Below, in pieces: positions 1 to 11,430 of a stretch of 64,000 nt of DNA (its first letter is position 1; the number at the start of each line of letters is the position of its first letter). The DNA comes from Icerya purchasi (taxonomy: Eukaryota; Arthropoda; Insecta; Hemiptera; Monophlebidae). The DNA is taken from contig CM077116.1 of NCBI GenBank assembly GCA_039619475.1, positions 7,798,501 through 7,862,500 on the forward strand. The letters are read 5' to 3'. The notes beneath the pieces are model-generated. The model made no database searches. It saw only the letters and a list, made by a program, of their open reading frames with translations, and was not told the DNA's origin. A program made the translations under genes and the position numbers.

Positions 1-171
1 ATCTAGTGTATAATCGCACTCCTCGCTGCGTATTCAACTCCAACTCCGCGTAGCACTCCGAACGCACAAAGTAACAAACATTCTCGAACACGATACGCAT
101 TTTCTTCACGCAATTCCGATTTACCAGCACTTTTTTTGATAAAATCACTAGTTCGCACCACTTCTTCTCGA

Positions 172-1463
172 AGAAAATTACCTTATTGCCGATAATCAGT
201 TTGGATTTCGACAAGGGAAGTCCACTACAACGTTACTGCAATTATTTGTAAATCAAGTTAACTGTGGTATGGCAGAAGGTAGTATATTTTTAGTAGCTTC
301 TTTAGATTTAAACAAAGCCTTGGATTCAGTTTAGCATGACCTACAAGTACTTATGCGGGATTTAGGAAATATAGGAATATTAAGTAAACAAAAAGAGTGG
401 TTCCACAACTACGTGACAAATCGGAAGATTATAGTGGAAATCAAAAATATGCAAAACGCAGATACAGTCGTTACTACGAGCTTGAAGCTGGGAACAGTCT
501 TAGCGTCATTACTCTTTCTTATCTACACGAACTCGGTTTTTACTACCGTAACAAATTCTACCATATTCGCTAATGCGAATGACTTCGCCATTGTAACAAA
601 ACACAAAAATATGTGTTGCTGAAATATTACTGCAGGAAGATTTGGATAATGTAACGATAAAGGTATAGTGGATCAATAAGTCAAAAACTCAAATAATGTA
701 CATAAGAACCTCCAGTCATCATAGAAAAATTATACCGAAAATAACGTTACGTTGCCCAGTTTAGTTGCACAGTAACGCTGATCATTGCGATAATTGTTCC
801 GATTGTGTGCTGCTCGAAGTTTTTAAGGGCTACAAATATCTGGGGATAGTGATTGACAACGCATTAACATGGAAAATGCACACAAATAGCCGTACTCTAA
901 AAATAAGGCAGTCTATACCAGCGTTATATAGATTAAAATTTCTCAGGCCTCACGATGTAGTAAGAACGTATTATAAGGCTTTAATAACGTCTAGGGTCTA
1001 TTATGCTATTTAAGTATGGGATAAGGCAAAAAAATCGAAAATCAGAAAAATCAGCAATTTACTAGCAAGGTGTCTGAAGTTAATAACTCCCTCCGGAAAT
1101 CTGGGATACAAGAATATTTCTGAACCCATATGGTGGATAGAAAATAAGGAATTACCTCCAAAAGCGATGTATTGTTATCACAAGCTGCTAAAAGGTAAGT
1201 TGCAGGACGTACAACTGCCATTAATAGATAAGAAGGTACCTAAAGAACCGTCCTTTCAATTCCGGCGGGGGCCAAATAATAAAATAGATAATGTCAAAGA
1301 AAGTGTACTAACGAATTTATTGTTAAGAGTACCGAAGGAAATCTGGACAGAACAGCATTTAGCAGTTTGGAAAAAAATAAATAAAAATTTGGTTAATTGC
1401 ATGGTTGCGGGGATAAGAGTAATAATTTGCAGGTTTCTTGGTCACCCTTCAAATACAATATAG
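172..1463 (+). pseudogene. Decayed non-LTR retrotransposon reverse transcriptase
   Basis: Conceptual translation shows reverse transcriptase (RT) landmarks in order: NQFGFRQGKSTT near 195-230, the LDLNKALDSV block (catalytic-aspartate block of LINE RTs, here followed by a stop) near 305-335, a degenerate LLFLIYTN...FANAND stretch (relic of the FADD active site) near 510-585, and ALYRLKFL...YYKALITSRVYY near 920-1010, typical of the thumb. Downstream, 1020-1400 stays open in pieces, but I do not recognise its C-terminal domain. Stops and frame changes separate the blocks, so it is not functional. Clade is uncertain (CR1/Jockey-like). The 5' end and 3' tail were not located. Confidence 0.75.
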
Positions 1464-2484
1464 AACGATATTCGGCCTTGCGTGCATTGTGCCATCGACA
1501 TTGCAGCACGATTCGGATTGCATGCATAATAGAGCATAATTATCTATTTAATATTCGTATAGTATTTATTATAGTTAACTATATTGCGTTGGCCGTAGCC
1601 ATTATTCGGATGTATTGTTCTGTTTTAAAACATTAATAGCGTTCATTGTATAGGATATGATTATTTCTTCTGTGTTGTGTTTCCCTTGTTGTTCTGCCTG
1701 ATTGTACTGTTTGGTTGCTTGAATGGGTTGGGCTATGTTTGCGGTGATGTCGTAGAATACATATTGTATAATAATATTATTAGTTATAAATTTCCAGATC
1801 GGAAGTGTATACATTTTATTAATAGAATAAGATATTAGCTTGATTTACGAAGAATTGTGTGTCCAGAGTTACTCATGCCTACCAATCACCCTCTATTAAA
1901 TATAACAAGCACACTCTTCGAGACACAAGTGAGAAGAGTGACCATCTTATCACCGCAGAAAAACAAAAACGCCATGCGGATTTCACAAAAGAACTTCGAA
2001 ATATAAAGTTCAATTTCAGGTACTGAGTCCGAGCTTACAGATATTGAAGAAAATTATGATGAGTCTGATGAAGCATACGAATGTAGCAGCGATTCTGATT
2101 AGAAAAGTTATTTTTCTATTTTTTATAATATAAATATGTTAAACAAAAATGAATGATTTTTTTTTTTCTCATTTTAAATCTAAAACCATTTATTTTATTA
2201 TTAATATGTAATATGTAATCAGCCTAATAAGCTTGAACGACGCTCTCAATCAAGGCTACCTATACTGTTCTCTATCGAAACTATCTGTACTACTCTCGAA
2301 CGATGCTGTGGCTACTTTTACAAACATCTGCTAACTTCAATTCAATATACTTCTTATAGTACAATATATTTCAAAATTACATACAATCATTATACAACCG
2401 AGCGCGCATAACAAATTAAGCATTTTAATATAGTAAATATTTTATGTTATTTGCAGTTATAAATTAATTGAATAAGCTTCTTGA
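1464..2484. other. AT-rich stretch, no gene recognised
   Basis: I see no recognisable coding domain here. Around 2030-2101 there is a short acidic open stretch ending in a stop (reading ESELTDIEENYDESDEAYE), too short to assign. The rest is AT-rich with scattered small open frames. Confidence 0.4.
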
Positions 2485-2690
2485 ATGCTTATATTTTCTA
2501 AGCAGTGGAAAAGAGCACAGATAATAATACTGCTAAAGCCGGGAAATCCATCAGGTCTATCTTCATTATATAGACCTATATCTCTTCTTCCTACTATGTC
2601 TAAGCCGTTTAAAAAGTTTGCATTAAAGTGGCTTAGGCGGATAATTAAAACAAAACAGCTGAGTCCAGATCACCAATTTAGGGGTCTCCA
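2485..2690 (+). pseudogene. Jockey-like LINE RT fragment
   Basis: About 65 codons match the N-terminal RT region of Jockey-superfamily LINEs: FSKQWKRAQIIILLKPGNPS (usual form FPxxWKxAxIxxIxKPGK), then YRPISLLPTMSKPFKKF, then LSPDHQFR where the family has HQFGFR. The match stops abruptly near 2690 and there is no EN or palm domain, so this is a truncated fragment. It is not contiguous with the RT relic at 172-1463 and overlaps it in domain content, so it is a separate insertion or a rearranged piece. Confidence 0.75.
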
Positions 2691-3060
2691 TTGTTTCAGC
2701 TTCGACGGTTCGGCCCTGATACGTTTTGGCCGCAATACAATTCGGCCTCGTCCTTTTTCCAAGTAGACCTGCCGTTGAGAAAAATCACACAACAGTTCAT
2801 ATCATTTGCAGTACAAAAAAATCATAAGTGACTCAGGTGAACCATTCATGCATAAATTATCGATTGCACTTGCGCTCCACATTTTCTGTTTTATAAATCT
2901 TACAGATTTTTTTATAGCTATTAAATTTTACCCACCAATTTTCAAGACAATCTATATGGTGTTATAAATCTGAATGAGATTAGAAAAAATTATTTTATAC
3001 TTTTTAGTTCATTTTAAAAATGTAGAACGTAAACATTTTTTAAAATTTAAATAATTATAC

Positions 3061-3245
3061 ATATCATCATCATCATCATCAGTGTATCAGCCTATCAGCT
3101 GGTTCGCCCCATGTACCAATTGCTTCCATCTAAGCCTGTCACAGGCTTTCTTCTTTAATTCCGGATTAATCGTTATTCCACTTTCTTTTAGCACTGTGTT
3201 AATGAGTGTTATTCGTGGTCTTCCGCGTGGCTTTTTCCCCATTAT
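3061..3245 (-). pseudogene. RTE-like LINE 3' end with (GAT)n tail
   Basis: Read on the minus strand, 3245 to 3082 encodes GKKPRGRPRITLINTVLKES followed by KKKACDRLRWKQLV. This is the conserved C-terminus of RTE-like LINE ORF2 proteins (GRPRxRWxDxV...AxDRxxWRxLV). It is followed directly by a (GAT)n microsatellite at 3061-3082, the usual 3' tail type of such elements. Only the last ~55 codons remain. A longer relative with a different microsatellite tail lies at 40741-41510. Confidence 0.7.
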
Positions 3246-3399
3246 CTTTCCTTATATATATATATATACGTAATTATTTTTGCGTTTCCATGGTATTATT
3301 AAACTATCAATATAGGCTCTACATGCTTTTTCCTATGTTGCTGTCCATCAGCCTGCACAGTAATGAGAAGTTTAGTTATCTATTGTATGTAGAAGAGTA

Positions 3400-6300
3400 T
3401 TCATCATGTTTCCGAAATTAAAGGCGAATTCATTGCGCAAATCTCGAAAACAAAAACGCGACAACGAACTACTCAATAGCGAAGAATTTACCACATTTAT
3501 ACGCGATGCGCCTTTTGGTTCAAAAACTACAGATGTAAAAAAGTTTGAAGCGTTTCTTCGATGCACGCGTCAAATACGCTGGAAACCGAAAACTACAACC
3601 GAACGAGAACGCAAATCGCCTATAAATGTGGCAAAAAAACTGTATACGCTTGCAGGTTACAATTTTACGTCGTTTAATTACGCTCGTTATTGCGCCGTTG
3701 ATGAGACCGTCGAGCACGTCAATGTTGGCACGAACCATGTATGGTTTTGCCAATGTACAGACGCAGGATATAAGGCAGACCGCCGGTTTCGCTGGGCTTG
3801 AGTTTGTACACTTTTGCGCGAGCGCTGGTAAGCTGTTCGGGGGTACAGTGACCCGTTGTATAAGTCATCAGCCACATATCCAACCACTTTAGCGCCTTGT
3901 ACGGAATCTACGTTAAACTGTCAACGTCTACGATGCGGAAGAAGAGGCAAATAGCCTGAGGAAATTCGCGGTCGACGAATTCGCGATCTACGAAGCGGGA
4001 CTCAATTATCACTTTCTCCTCTGAAAGTAAGGGCTAACCATCAAAAATTTTGGTTAGTACAGATGAGAAGAAGACGATAGCTTGTCGCAAAACTTTTTGC
4101 TCGATTTCTTGTAAATCTGCGTTTGGGAAACCGGCGGTAGTTGACGGAGGTCGCTGGAAAACACCATGTCCATACCCACGAGCGGATGCTCGTGATCATG
4201 CATAATGTGTTGAAATCGAGAATTAATCTGTCCGTGGAGGGCGGATCCGATCATACTACACTCATCGAAGAAAACGATAAATTTACCGCTTCCAACTAGT
4301 CCAGTAAAGAAGATTTGTAGCGGCTGACGTCCTCTGTCGCCGAGAATTTGATGAACTGCTTCAAGAACAAGATCACGCTGTCGCTGGTTCGTTCGTTGCA
4401 TCGCTTCGCAATATTGCTCCGCCGACAATACATTTTCACGTTTACGCACGACTGACGACATCTTTTTCACTACGCGCATTCTCATATCGTCGACTAGGCT
4501 GTCGCGCACGTGTCGTATGAAATCCTCGTCTACCGCCTTATTCCGGCTGAACTCTTCTGTCTTTTCGTTCGCGCCGCTTTTTCTAGAGTCATCTTCGTCT
4601 TCAGCAAACAAACAGCAGCACTCTTTGGCGATATTCAAGTTCGACTCGTACTCTTTACGCGCGTCCGTAATGTGCGCTTCATGCTCGCCGAACACAGTTT
4701 GATAGTGATTCGCGGTCGAGCACGTCGACCGCCTCGTTGCGGAAGGATACATGCAGAAGAACCATTTCTCGGTTGTACTCGTCTACATTGGAGAGTTCGT
4801 AATTGCAGTACTGCAGAACTTTTAGAATATGTGCGGTTTGTACGTGATCTTACGGTCTTGGTAGTTCAGAGCTACAAACTGCGCTAGCGAAACCGTCGCT
4901 ATCGAAATCGCACGAGATTTGTAAATTTCCATCGCGCTCTGTTTCCGTTCCGTGTCTAATTCCTCTTCGTCCACCTGCTTCTTCAATTTTGTGGACGCGC
5001 TGTCGTTCGTACGGCCATGTCATTCGTGCGGCCATGTCATTCGTGCGGCCATGTCATTCGTGCGGCCATGTCGTTCATGCGGCCATATCGTTCGTACGGT
5101 CATGTCGTTGGCACGTACTCAACTTTTCGGCTGTCTCATGCAGGTTGGACAGGTACCAGGCGGCCTTTGGCAACGAAATCTCTACCGAGTTTAACATCTT
5201 CAACCCGTCTTCAGTCAACAAGATGCTATATGCTATAGTTTTTGTTAGTGGACTCCTCGCGCAGTTTGATCAATTCGCGGTGAAAATTGCTGATTCCTCG
5301 GTTTGTTTTGTTCGCGTACTCGACGATGTATGTGACGCATGGGAACTCTTCCAAAATGAATTGAATGTCACAATTCGAGCGAAAAACTTTTGCAACCCAC
5401 AGATTAAAGTTGTTTATCCAGCGCTGGACTATTGTTCGTTTCAGAAACACTTTCGGACGAGTGATACCGACTCGCAAGATGCCGAGGTAGTAGCCATACG
5501 TTTTAACGCTGTGATGCCGAAGAAAGTCGGTTAAGGAGTCAAACTCATCAAACTCAAGTGATCGGTGCATATTGGCATACTTATGCTTGAGACGATCGTG
5601 ACGCCCGTTCTCTTTTGTGATCAGCAGCAACACCGTCGTGCGCTCCATCGGCCATAACGGCTCTTGGAAACGATATCGTTTATTTTCCTCATCTTTTAGT
5701 CTTTTGTAATACTTGAGACTATGGGCTTGTGCGTTTGTAATTTCTTGCGTATCGACGTACTCTTTCGTATCATACGGAAGCCAGAGAAAGAGATGCGCGT
5801 GTACAAAACCGCGCTGTTGAAATTCGATACGATTAAAGTAATCTACTACACCGTATCAGCCGAACGGAGAGCACGCTTTCGACTTGAGAAAGTACTCGAT
5901 CGTGTCAACGAGTTTGTTAAAGTACAAGCAACACGTTACTGAATCCTCTTTCACGAACGCTGTCTGCAAATCTCTGCTCATAGAAGCGACAGAATCTTTC
6001 TCGTCCGTCCACTTATTTCGCATCTCCAAATGGTAAAGTAGACGTAACAATTTAAGCCAACCGTATTCACTCACGCTCAACGCGAAAAAGATTTTCGTCT
6101 TTCTCATTGGATACACGTCCTTTTTGCGCACCATTCCAGTAATGCACGCTATGAGTGATCGATTTCAAGAAAGGCAGGTTACGCTCTTTCATATTGTCCT
6201 TAAAGTACTTGTCCTCGATGTTTCCGTGCTTCACATTCTTCGGGCTCGCGCTCACCTTGAACTTGCAGTACATACTCTCTGTGAGATGCATTCACATCAC

Positions 6301-6790
6301 TTTCAACGCCATATTATAGGACGTGTTTGGACTTGACTCCGCGTCGATCGATACATTCGCTGTTTGCCATCATGTATTTCGTTACATTTTTCATCACGAA
6401 CTCGGGAGGTTCGCCAAAGTAAATTTTAATGGAACGGAGAGCTCTTCGGAGCAACAATTGACGTTTGTTCATGGCGGGAGCGAGTTCCAGGTACTTGTCC
6501 TCTCTTCACATCAATGTGTGCTGTTTCGAGAGCAGAGGATCGTTGACTAGCACCGAGTCCTTTCGGAGATGGACTCGATCCCCATTACATTGCCGCGCCT
6601 GTGGAAACGTACGCCAGAATTTATGAGTTGTCGTATTCGCGATAAAGCGACTCGTCGATGCAAATGCCGTTCATGCGGTGTAACGGTTTCGACACTAGGA
6701 AACGAAGCCAGGCTCTCATCATCTACCGCGTACGGACACGCTGTACGAATTGACGTGCAGACATTTTTTGAGCAGGAATTCATATGACGG
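3400..6790 (-). pseudogene. Helitron Rep/helicase (RepHel), broken
   Basis: Pieces on the minus strand follow the Helitron protein order. A Cys-rich N-terminal part lies at 6547-6783. A Rep-region fragment (FFALSVSEYGWLKLLRLLYH, CCLYFNKLVD) is at 5860-6130, then a stretch with GFVHAHLFLWLPYD (family HxH ...LWL) near 5750-5800. At 5226-5648 comes KRTIVQRWINNFNLWVAK...CDIQFI...YIVEYANKTNRGIS. A PIF1-type helicase follows at 4054-4752, with Walker A relic FFTGLVGSGK, Walker B VFFDECSM, and MDMVFSSDLRQLPPV. Continuing downstream, LPYILRLCIGK and MVRANIDVLDGLINGAI (3660-3780) are helicase C-terminal motifs. Walker A has G-K-F instead of G-K-S/T, and many frameshifts and stops separate the parts, so it is inactive. 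Helitron termini (5' TC, 3' hairpin-CTRR) were not identified. Confidence 0.85.
5003..5113. repeat. 17-bp minisatellite inside the Helitron relic
   Basis: About six tandem copies of a 17-bp unit (consensus GTCATTCGTGCGGCCAT). The central three copies are identical and the flanking ones carry one to three substitutions. It lies inside the region between the Rep and helicase parts of the Helitron relic and probably expanded after the gene died. Unit length and absence of spacers exclude CRISPR. Confidence 0.9.
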
Positions 6791-7564
6791 ATAAATTTTC
6801 GGAATTACCCCCAGCTGTAATTCATGTCAAAAAGGGAGAAAAAAGGGAGGAAAAAGAAACAAGACTCGATACAATAAATCAACCAAAGAAGCAGACGAAT
6901 CAATGTTATTTGATGTAAGTAGCTCTGTGATGACGGCGGATATAAAATTCACGCCTGCGCGGGCAGGCAGTTAGAAGTGATCGGAGAGACAGAGTAACCA
7001 GCTCTATAGGTGATGCGGGGAAGTTTTTTTTTTCTTTGTTGCAGTAAAATTGTGAAAGAGAGGAGCAGGTTTATTATGAGCTCGACCATTTAAAGGGAGA
7101 AAGAATACGATTCGAAGGAAAGAAAGAAAGTTGAGGAGAAGGTTCGTAGTACCATTGAGGACTAGAGAAGAGTTTGTAAGATACGGGTGATTTGGGACAA
7201 ACCGTGAGTTTAGAAAGCGGTAAATAGGGAAATAATGAAGTTTTAGACAAGTTGAAGGAAGGAATGGCACAAGAGGAAAAAACAATTTTTTTATATAAAT
7301 CTCATTGCCACACGAAAGGAAATATTTTCGTATGGCATTATTCATTTAATTTCGTCCATTCGGAACGATCATTAGCTCTACGGTTGTCGCAGGAAGGAGG
7401 TATTTAAGATTGCTACTGATCCTCTACTCTCATTATTGTCGTTGGGCTTTGTACATTGTGAACCTTAACTTCACAACCCCCGACGCCCTGTCAAAGGTAT
7501 GGGACTTATACTTTACTTTTACAGTCAGCGAGAGAATATTTAGTATTACAATGGAACATATATT
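6791..7564. other. AG-rich spacer, possibly LINE linker remnant
   Basis: No gene is recognised. The + strand from 7016 to 7330 is strongly A/G-rich, like the antisense of the ORF1-ORF2 linker of the LINE at 55693-62522. As the next block (7565-7900) is ORF1 of that family in the same orientation, 7016-7330 may be its decayed linker; this is inference. Confidence 0.3.
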
Positions 7565-7900
7565 AGAGAAACTACGACAGTGCCCGGCGATGTACTCAAA
7601 AAGGAAACATTTTGCACATTGTGTAGGTATTCAAACACCGGATGGGATAGGAAAGTGATGTTTAAAAATGGACACGAATTTCGGGAAAACTGTTTCACAG
7701 AATTTTAATGCAACGAAAGGAATTTTACCACCCTTGGAGAAGGGACGATAGATACGTCGTACGGGAGCAATAGGAATTGAAGAATCAATCCCCACCAAAA
7801 CATCGTCCTATGAGAAAACGAATTGAACATCAGTGACAATGCCCACTCCATATGCGGTACTGTTAGAAATATATGCTTTAAGATTTTTTTTTCTAATGGC
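7565..7900 (-). pseudogene. LINE ORF1 (gag-like) fragment, same family as 55693-62522
   Basis: The + strand here is clearly related to the antisense of ORF1 of the full-length LINE (about 61205-61500). Shared landmarks in the same order are CTACGACAGTG, AAAAAGGAAACATTT, ACTGTGTAGGTA-like text, GATAGATACG and CAATCCCC. The segment corresponds to part of the zinc-knuckle and RRM-like portion. Stops and indels make it a dead fragment. Confidence 0.75.
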
Positions 7901-7949
7901 GGCTATTTGCATGAGTCAGTTGAACAAAACGCCATAGCTCGATCAAAAC

Positions 7950-7962
7950 CTTAATTAAAGAT
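7950..7962 (+). repeat. Target-site duplication, left copy (small PLE dimer)
   Basis: CTTAATTAAAGAT, repeated exactly at 8855-8867 on the other side of the inverted PLE dimer. Confidence 0.85.
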
Positions 7963-8078
7963 GTAGGTGAATACATGCCTGTTTGTTAAAACTGTATAAT
8001 AAAAACAAACTTTAATAACAAACAAATATAAGGGTAAAAATAATTTATAACAATAAATTAGATAAATACCTTATTTAG

Positions 8079-8107
8079 GAACGTTTTCGAGTATATCCCA
8101 TCATCAG
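8079..8107 (-). ncRNA. Hammerhead-like motif in PLE terminal repeat (left arm)
   Basis: On the minus strand: CTGATGA, a short stem-loop (GGG/ATATA/CTC), then GAAA and the palindrome AACGTT. CTGANGA and GAAA are the two conserved hammerhead core boxes; stem II pairs with one G-U. PLEs are known to carry hammerhead ribozymes in their terminal repeats. No self-cleavage site could be assigned with confidence. Confidence 0.5.
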
Positions 8108-8741
8108 CTAAAACTAACTTAATCAAAATTTAAAACACACTGGAAAGAATATAAGGAATACATGTGTATATATAGTAGATGCATAGGAGGAACTAACATA
8201 GAAGGTATAAAAATCAATAGGGTGAAATTACTAATACTTAATACAAAATATAAAATAAAATAGGAGGACCTAAAGTTAAACTTTTATATTAAAAAGTGGA
8301 TTATTATTATTTGGTAATTGATCATTTAAAATATTATTTTTATATTTATTTATGTAATCATTTTCTGCAATATTCAAAACAATTCCTTTGCCATAAGTGG
8401 CCAAGACGGTTACAGTGTTTTCTAATGAATTTTGTCTATCCGTCTTGGCCACTTATGGCAAAGGAATTGTTTTGAATATTGCAGAAAATGATTACATAAA
8501 TAAATATAAAAATAATATTTTAAATGATCAATTACCAAATAATAATAATCCACTTTTTAATATAAAAGTTTAACTTTAGGTCCTCCTATTTTATTTTATA
8601 TTTTGTATTAAGTATTAGTAATTTCACCCTATTGATTTTTATACCTTCTATGTTAGTTCCTCCTATGCATCTACTATATATACACATGTATTCCTTATAT
8701 TCTTTCCAGTGTGTTTTAAATTTTGATTAAGTTAGTTTTAG

Positions 8742-8769
8742 CTGATGATGGGATATACTCGAAAACGTT
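8742..8769 (+). ncRNA. Hammerhead-like motif in PLE terminal repeat (right arm)
   Basis: Same motif as in the left arm, plus strand: CTGATGA, GGG-ATATA-CTC, GAAA, AACGTT. It lies in the 3' terminal region, downstream of the C-terminal codons and upstream of the element end. Confidence 0.5.
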
Positions 8770-8854
8770 CCTAAATAAGGTATTTATCTAATTTATTGTT
8801 ATAAATTATTTTTACCCTTATATTTGTTTGTTATTAAAGTTTGTTTTTATTATA

Positions 8855-8867
8855 CTTAATTAAAGAT
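8855..8867 (+). repeat. Target-site duplication, right copy (small PLE dimer)
   Basis: CTTAATTAAAGAT, exact partner of 7950-7962. The first C could also belong to the element end, so the TSD is 12-13 bp. Confidence 0.85.
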
Positions 8868-9000
8868 ATCTAACTATTCTAACCAAACCTAATTATACAA
8901 CCGAAAATTTTAGAGAATTCTATTAACTCGCTTATCAGAATTATGAAATAATATTAAAATCGATATAATTATGAAAATAGGACATATAATAATATACTTA

Positions 9001-9055
9001 TTTTCAGGTCTAGCCCACTATCAGCTAAAAGTGAAAACCTACCAAGATATACCAA
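9001..9055 (-). mobile_element. Short relic of a PLE 3' terminus
   Basis: The minus strand reads TTTTAGCTGATAGTGGG, then CTAGACCTGAAAA. This is the decayed counterpart of TTTTAGCTGATGATGGG...GAAAA in the nearby PLE dimer. Only the hammerhead-like region is recognisable. Confidence 0.4.
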
Positions 9056-11098
9056 AAAAAAAAACAAATTGATTATACATAACAAAAACAGATTAATGAT
9101 GGAATCTCTAACATACATAAATAAACGGAGCGAATGTCCTGTACTGCCGTGCCCATAAAATAAATAAATAAACGAAATTTCAAGAACGAAAACAATCCAT
9201 TTTAAGGAAAAAACAGTTGAACAAAGCAGGGAATTTCCGATAGCTTTTAAAATGAGGAATTTATCTAGCAATAATCTTATTTATATGTTTTTGTGTTTTA
9301 TCCGTTATTATGTTTTCGCTTGTACTTCGGTTTAGCCTTAAATTGGTTCCGTAAACTCATTGGTAAAAATCTATAATAAATCCTCTGCATCATGCTTTCA
9401 CTTCTCCGCCTTATTATATTGATGATAATTCATCTCCTTAACCTATAATCTTTTAACTCGAGTAACATCTTCCAAAAAAAAAACAATAACAGCTTACGAG
9501 CTTACACAAATAAGAAAAGCTTTTTATTTTCCTCAACTGGATGCAGCACGCGCTAACTCCCCCGTTAGGAAACGTCGTTACTAGTATATTCTCCTCTTAC
9601 TCTTAACAATTCGTTCTCTCTTTCTGAGCCACTGTCAAATTCCCAGGACTTACATTTACAAGCTACCCCAGACTACCCTATATAATCAAGGTGAGAGTGA
9701 AGTGCCTCAATTCCCTTTCTAACCTTAAATATCCCTTATCAGACCTCAAAAATTACAACATTCATCCGAAACTATGTAGTAACACTTCTCTTTTAATTTA
9801 CGAATGGCGTGACAATTGGCAAACAAATGTGAACAAATAACACGACAACGTTGGAAAAATAACGAAAAAAATATATATAATTTACTGACGCGTCTGAAAA
9901 GTAATCAATCGCTCAGTTCGTCAATAAAACAGAAAAATGAAAATAGTAAAACACAGTTTACCGTCAGCATTATTAGAGATGCTATCGGATAACCCCGATG
10001 AATGATTAGTGAAAGGAGTCAAACACGCGATATTACCTTTTTACTTTTTTGTATTTTCTTCTTCCTTTATTAAAAATTCGTTTAATTTCTAATCGTTATT
10101 TCTATCTTAACAGAGGTGGTGTTGGTTCATTTTTTAGAATTTCTGGATGTTTTAATAATTCTCTTTTTTTAGTTTTCTGTTGTTTTACAAAGAACACATA
10201 TAACCAGCGTAAGTACGTATTATCACCCATTATAAATTCGAAATAAGGATAAATTAAAATCGAAAACTGAAATGATTTTTTAACGATATAGTTTAGAAAT
10301 TTATTTTTTGTTTTTACACCGATTTTAAATTATCAATAGAACTGAAAATAAATTAGAAAATATATATGTTTTTTTTTTTTACGTTTTTTAACTTATCTTT
10401 TAAGTATGAAACCCCGTAAACCACTTTACACAGACTGCGCAGCAATAATCGAAACAACAAAAAAAAAAGAATTTTACTGTTTCTCAATTCAATTTTAGAC
10501 TGAATAGATCTGGAGCGACTTTAAAACGATGATCCCCCAAAGGTTGGAAATTCGGAACTTTTTGAGTACACTAATTGCTAGAAAATAATAAATAGGTATG
10601 ATAGTGGAAAAAAAAAATTAAACAGAAAAAAAGCTATCGATTTGCGTTTATAATGGTAAAAGTGTGAAAAATCTGTTTTTGAACTAAAAATTAGCGTTTC
10701 GGAATTCTTTTTATTTTCTACTTAGAAACGCTTACAACAGCTTACGGTACTCAAACTACTTTTACGTTGCCAAAATGAAGTCTGTTCTTCGAGGGACAAC
10801 CAAATTAACACTTTCGCATTCGAGAAATCATCAAAAGTCGACAGTTTTTACTTTTAATTACGTTCAATTTAAATAATCAACATTAAAGTTAATCTCCGCC
10901 AGTTCAGTAATTTCTTCATATTTATAAATACTCGCGTAAAATAAATTAATTTCTTTAATTTATTGGTATTTATAAATATAAAATAAATAAATTCCTTAAT
11001 AACAAACAAAAATAAGTAAAAATTAAATTTACTTTAATAAATTAAGATGTTAAAGATTTACTTGTTTTTTTCCCATAAAAAATATAGGCTTTTCTAAT

Positions 11099-11430
11099 GT
11101 TTCGACCATTTTTTTTCTTTTTAAGGTAGGTCATCAAACAACATCATCTCTCCCCGCCGAGTCGAAATATATATATTTAGTTTTTTTTTTATTTTTTTCG
11201 CGCATAGAAAGTATTAGTGTAAGGGGATTATAGTTTCCAAAGTGCGGGAAATATTGTTAAACCGAAAAATATGCGAAATGTGTCAACGTATGTAACTAAT
11301 TAAACGAAGAGTTTATAAAACCTTTATTAGAACCCGGGCTTCACAATGGGCCGATTTCGACCATTTATCCCGTTTGACAAACAGGTATGTCATTAAACAA
11401 CTGCATCTCTCCCCGTTTAGTTGGCGCTAT
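11099..11430. repeat. Diverged direct repeats about 255 bp apart
   Basis: 11099-11165 and 11352-11430 share TTTCGACCATTT, then GGTA(G/T)GTCAT(C/T)AAACAA, then CATCTCTCCCCG in the same order. They may be two periods of an old tandem repeat or the ends of a small element; I cannot classify them. Confidence 0.5.

Larger units (their letters stand above)
7963..8854. mobile_element. Small Penelope-like inverted dimer with TSD
   Basis: Two 5'-truncated copies of a Penelope-like element (PLE) lie head to head: the left arm (7963-8437) reads minus, the right arm (8440-8854) reads plus. Each arm encodes the last ~45 codons of the PLE protein (TVTVLATYGKG...NIAENDYINKY), closely resembling the C-terminus of the 800-codon proteins at 44-49 kb, and then a 3' terminal region. 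The whole dimer is flanked by a 13-bp direct repeat CTTAATTAAAGAT (7950-7962 and 8855-8867). The left arm extends 32 nt beyond the point where the right arm ends, into sequence resembling the start of a next tandem unit. The arms begin at slightly different ORF points at the centre. Confidence 0.9.

Noticed and set aside
5003..5113. Possible CRISPR-like array
   Set aside because: Units are contiguous 17-mers with no spacers, in eukaryotic DNA.
4989..5534. 181-codon + strand open frame with a repetitive start
   Set aside because: Antisense to the Helitron relic; its repetitive part is only the translated 17-bp minisatellite.
8000..8860. A simple hairpin MITE
   Set aside because: Arms encode PLE C-terminal codons and carry PLE terminal repeats; TSD length and asymmetry fit a PLE dimer.
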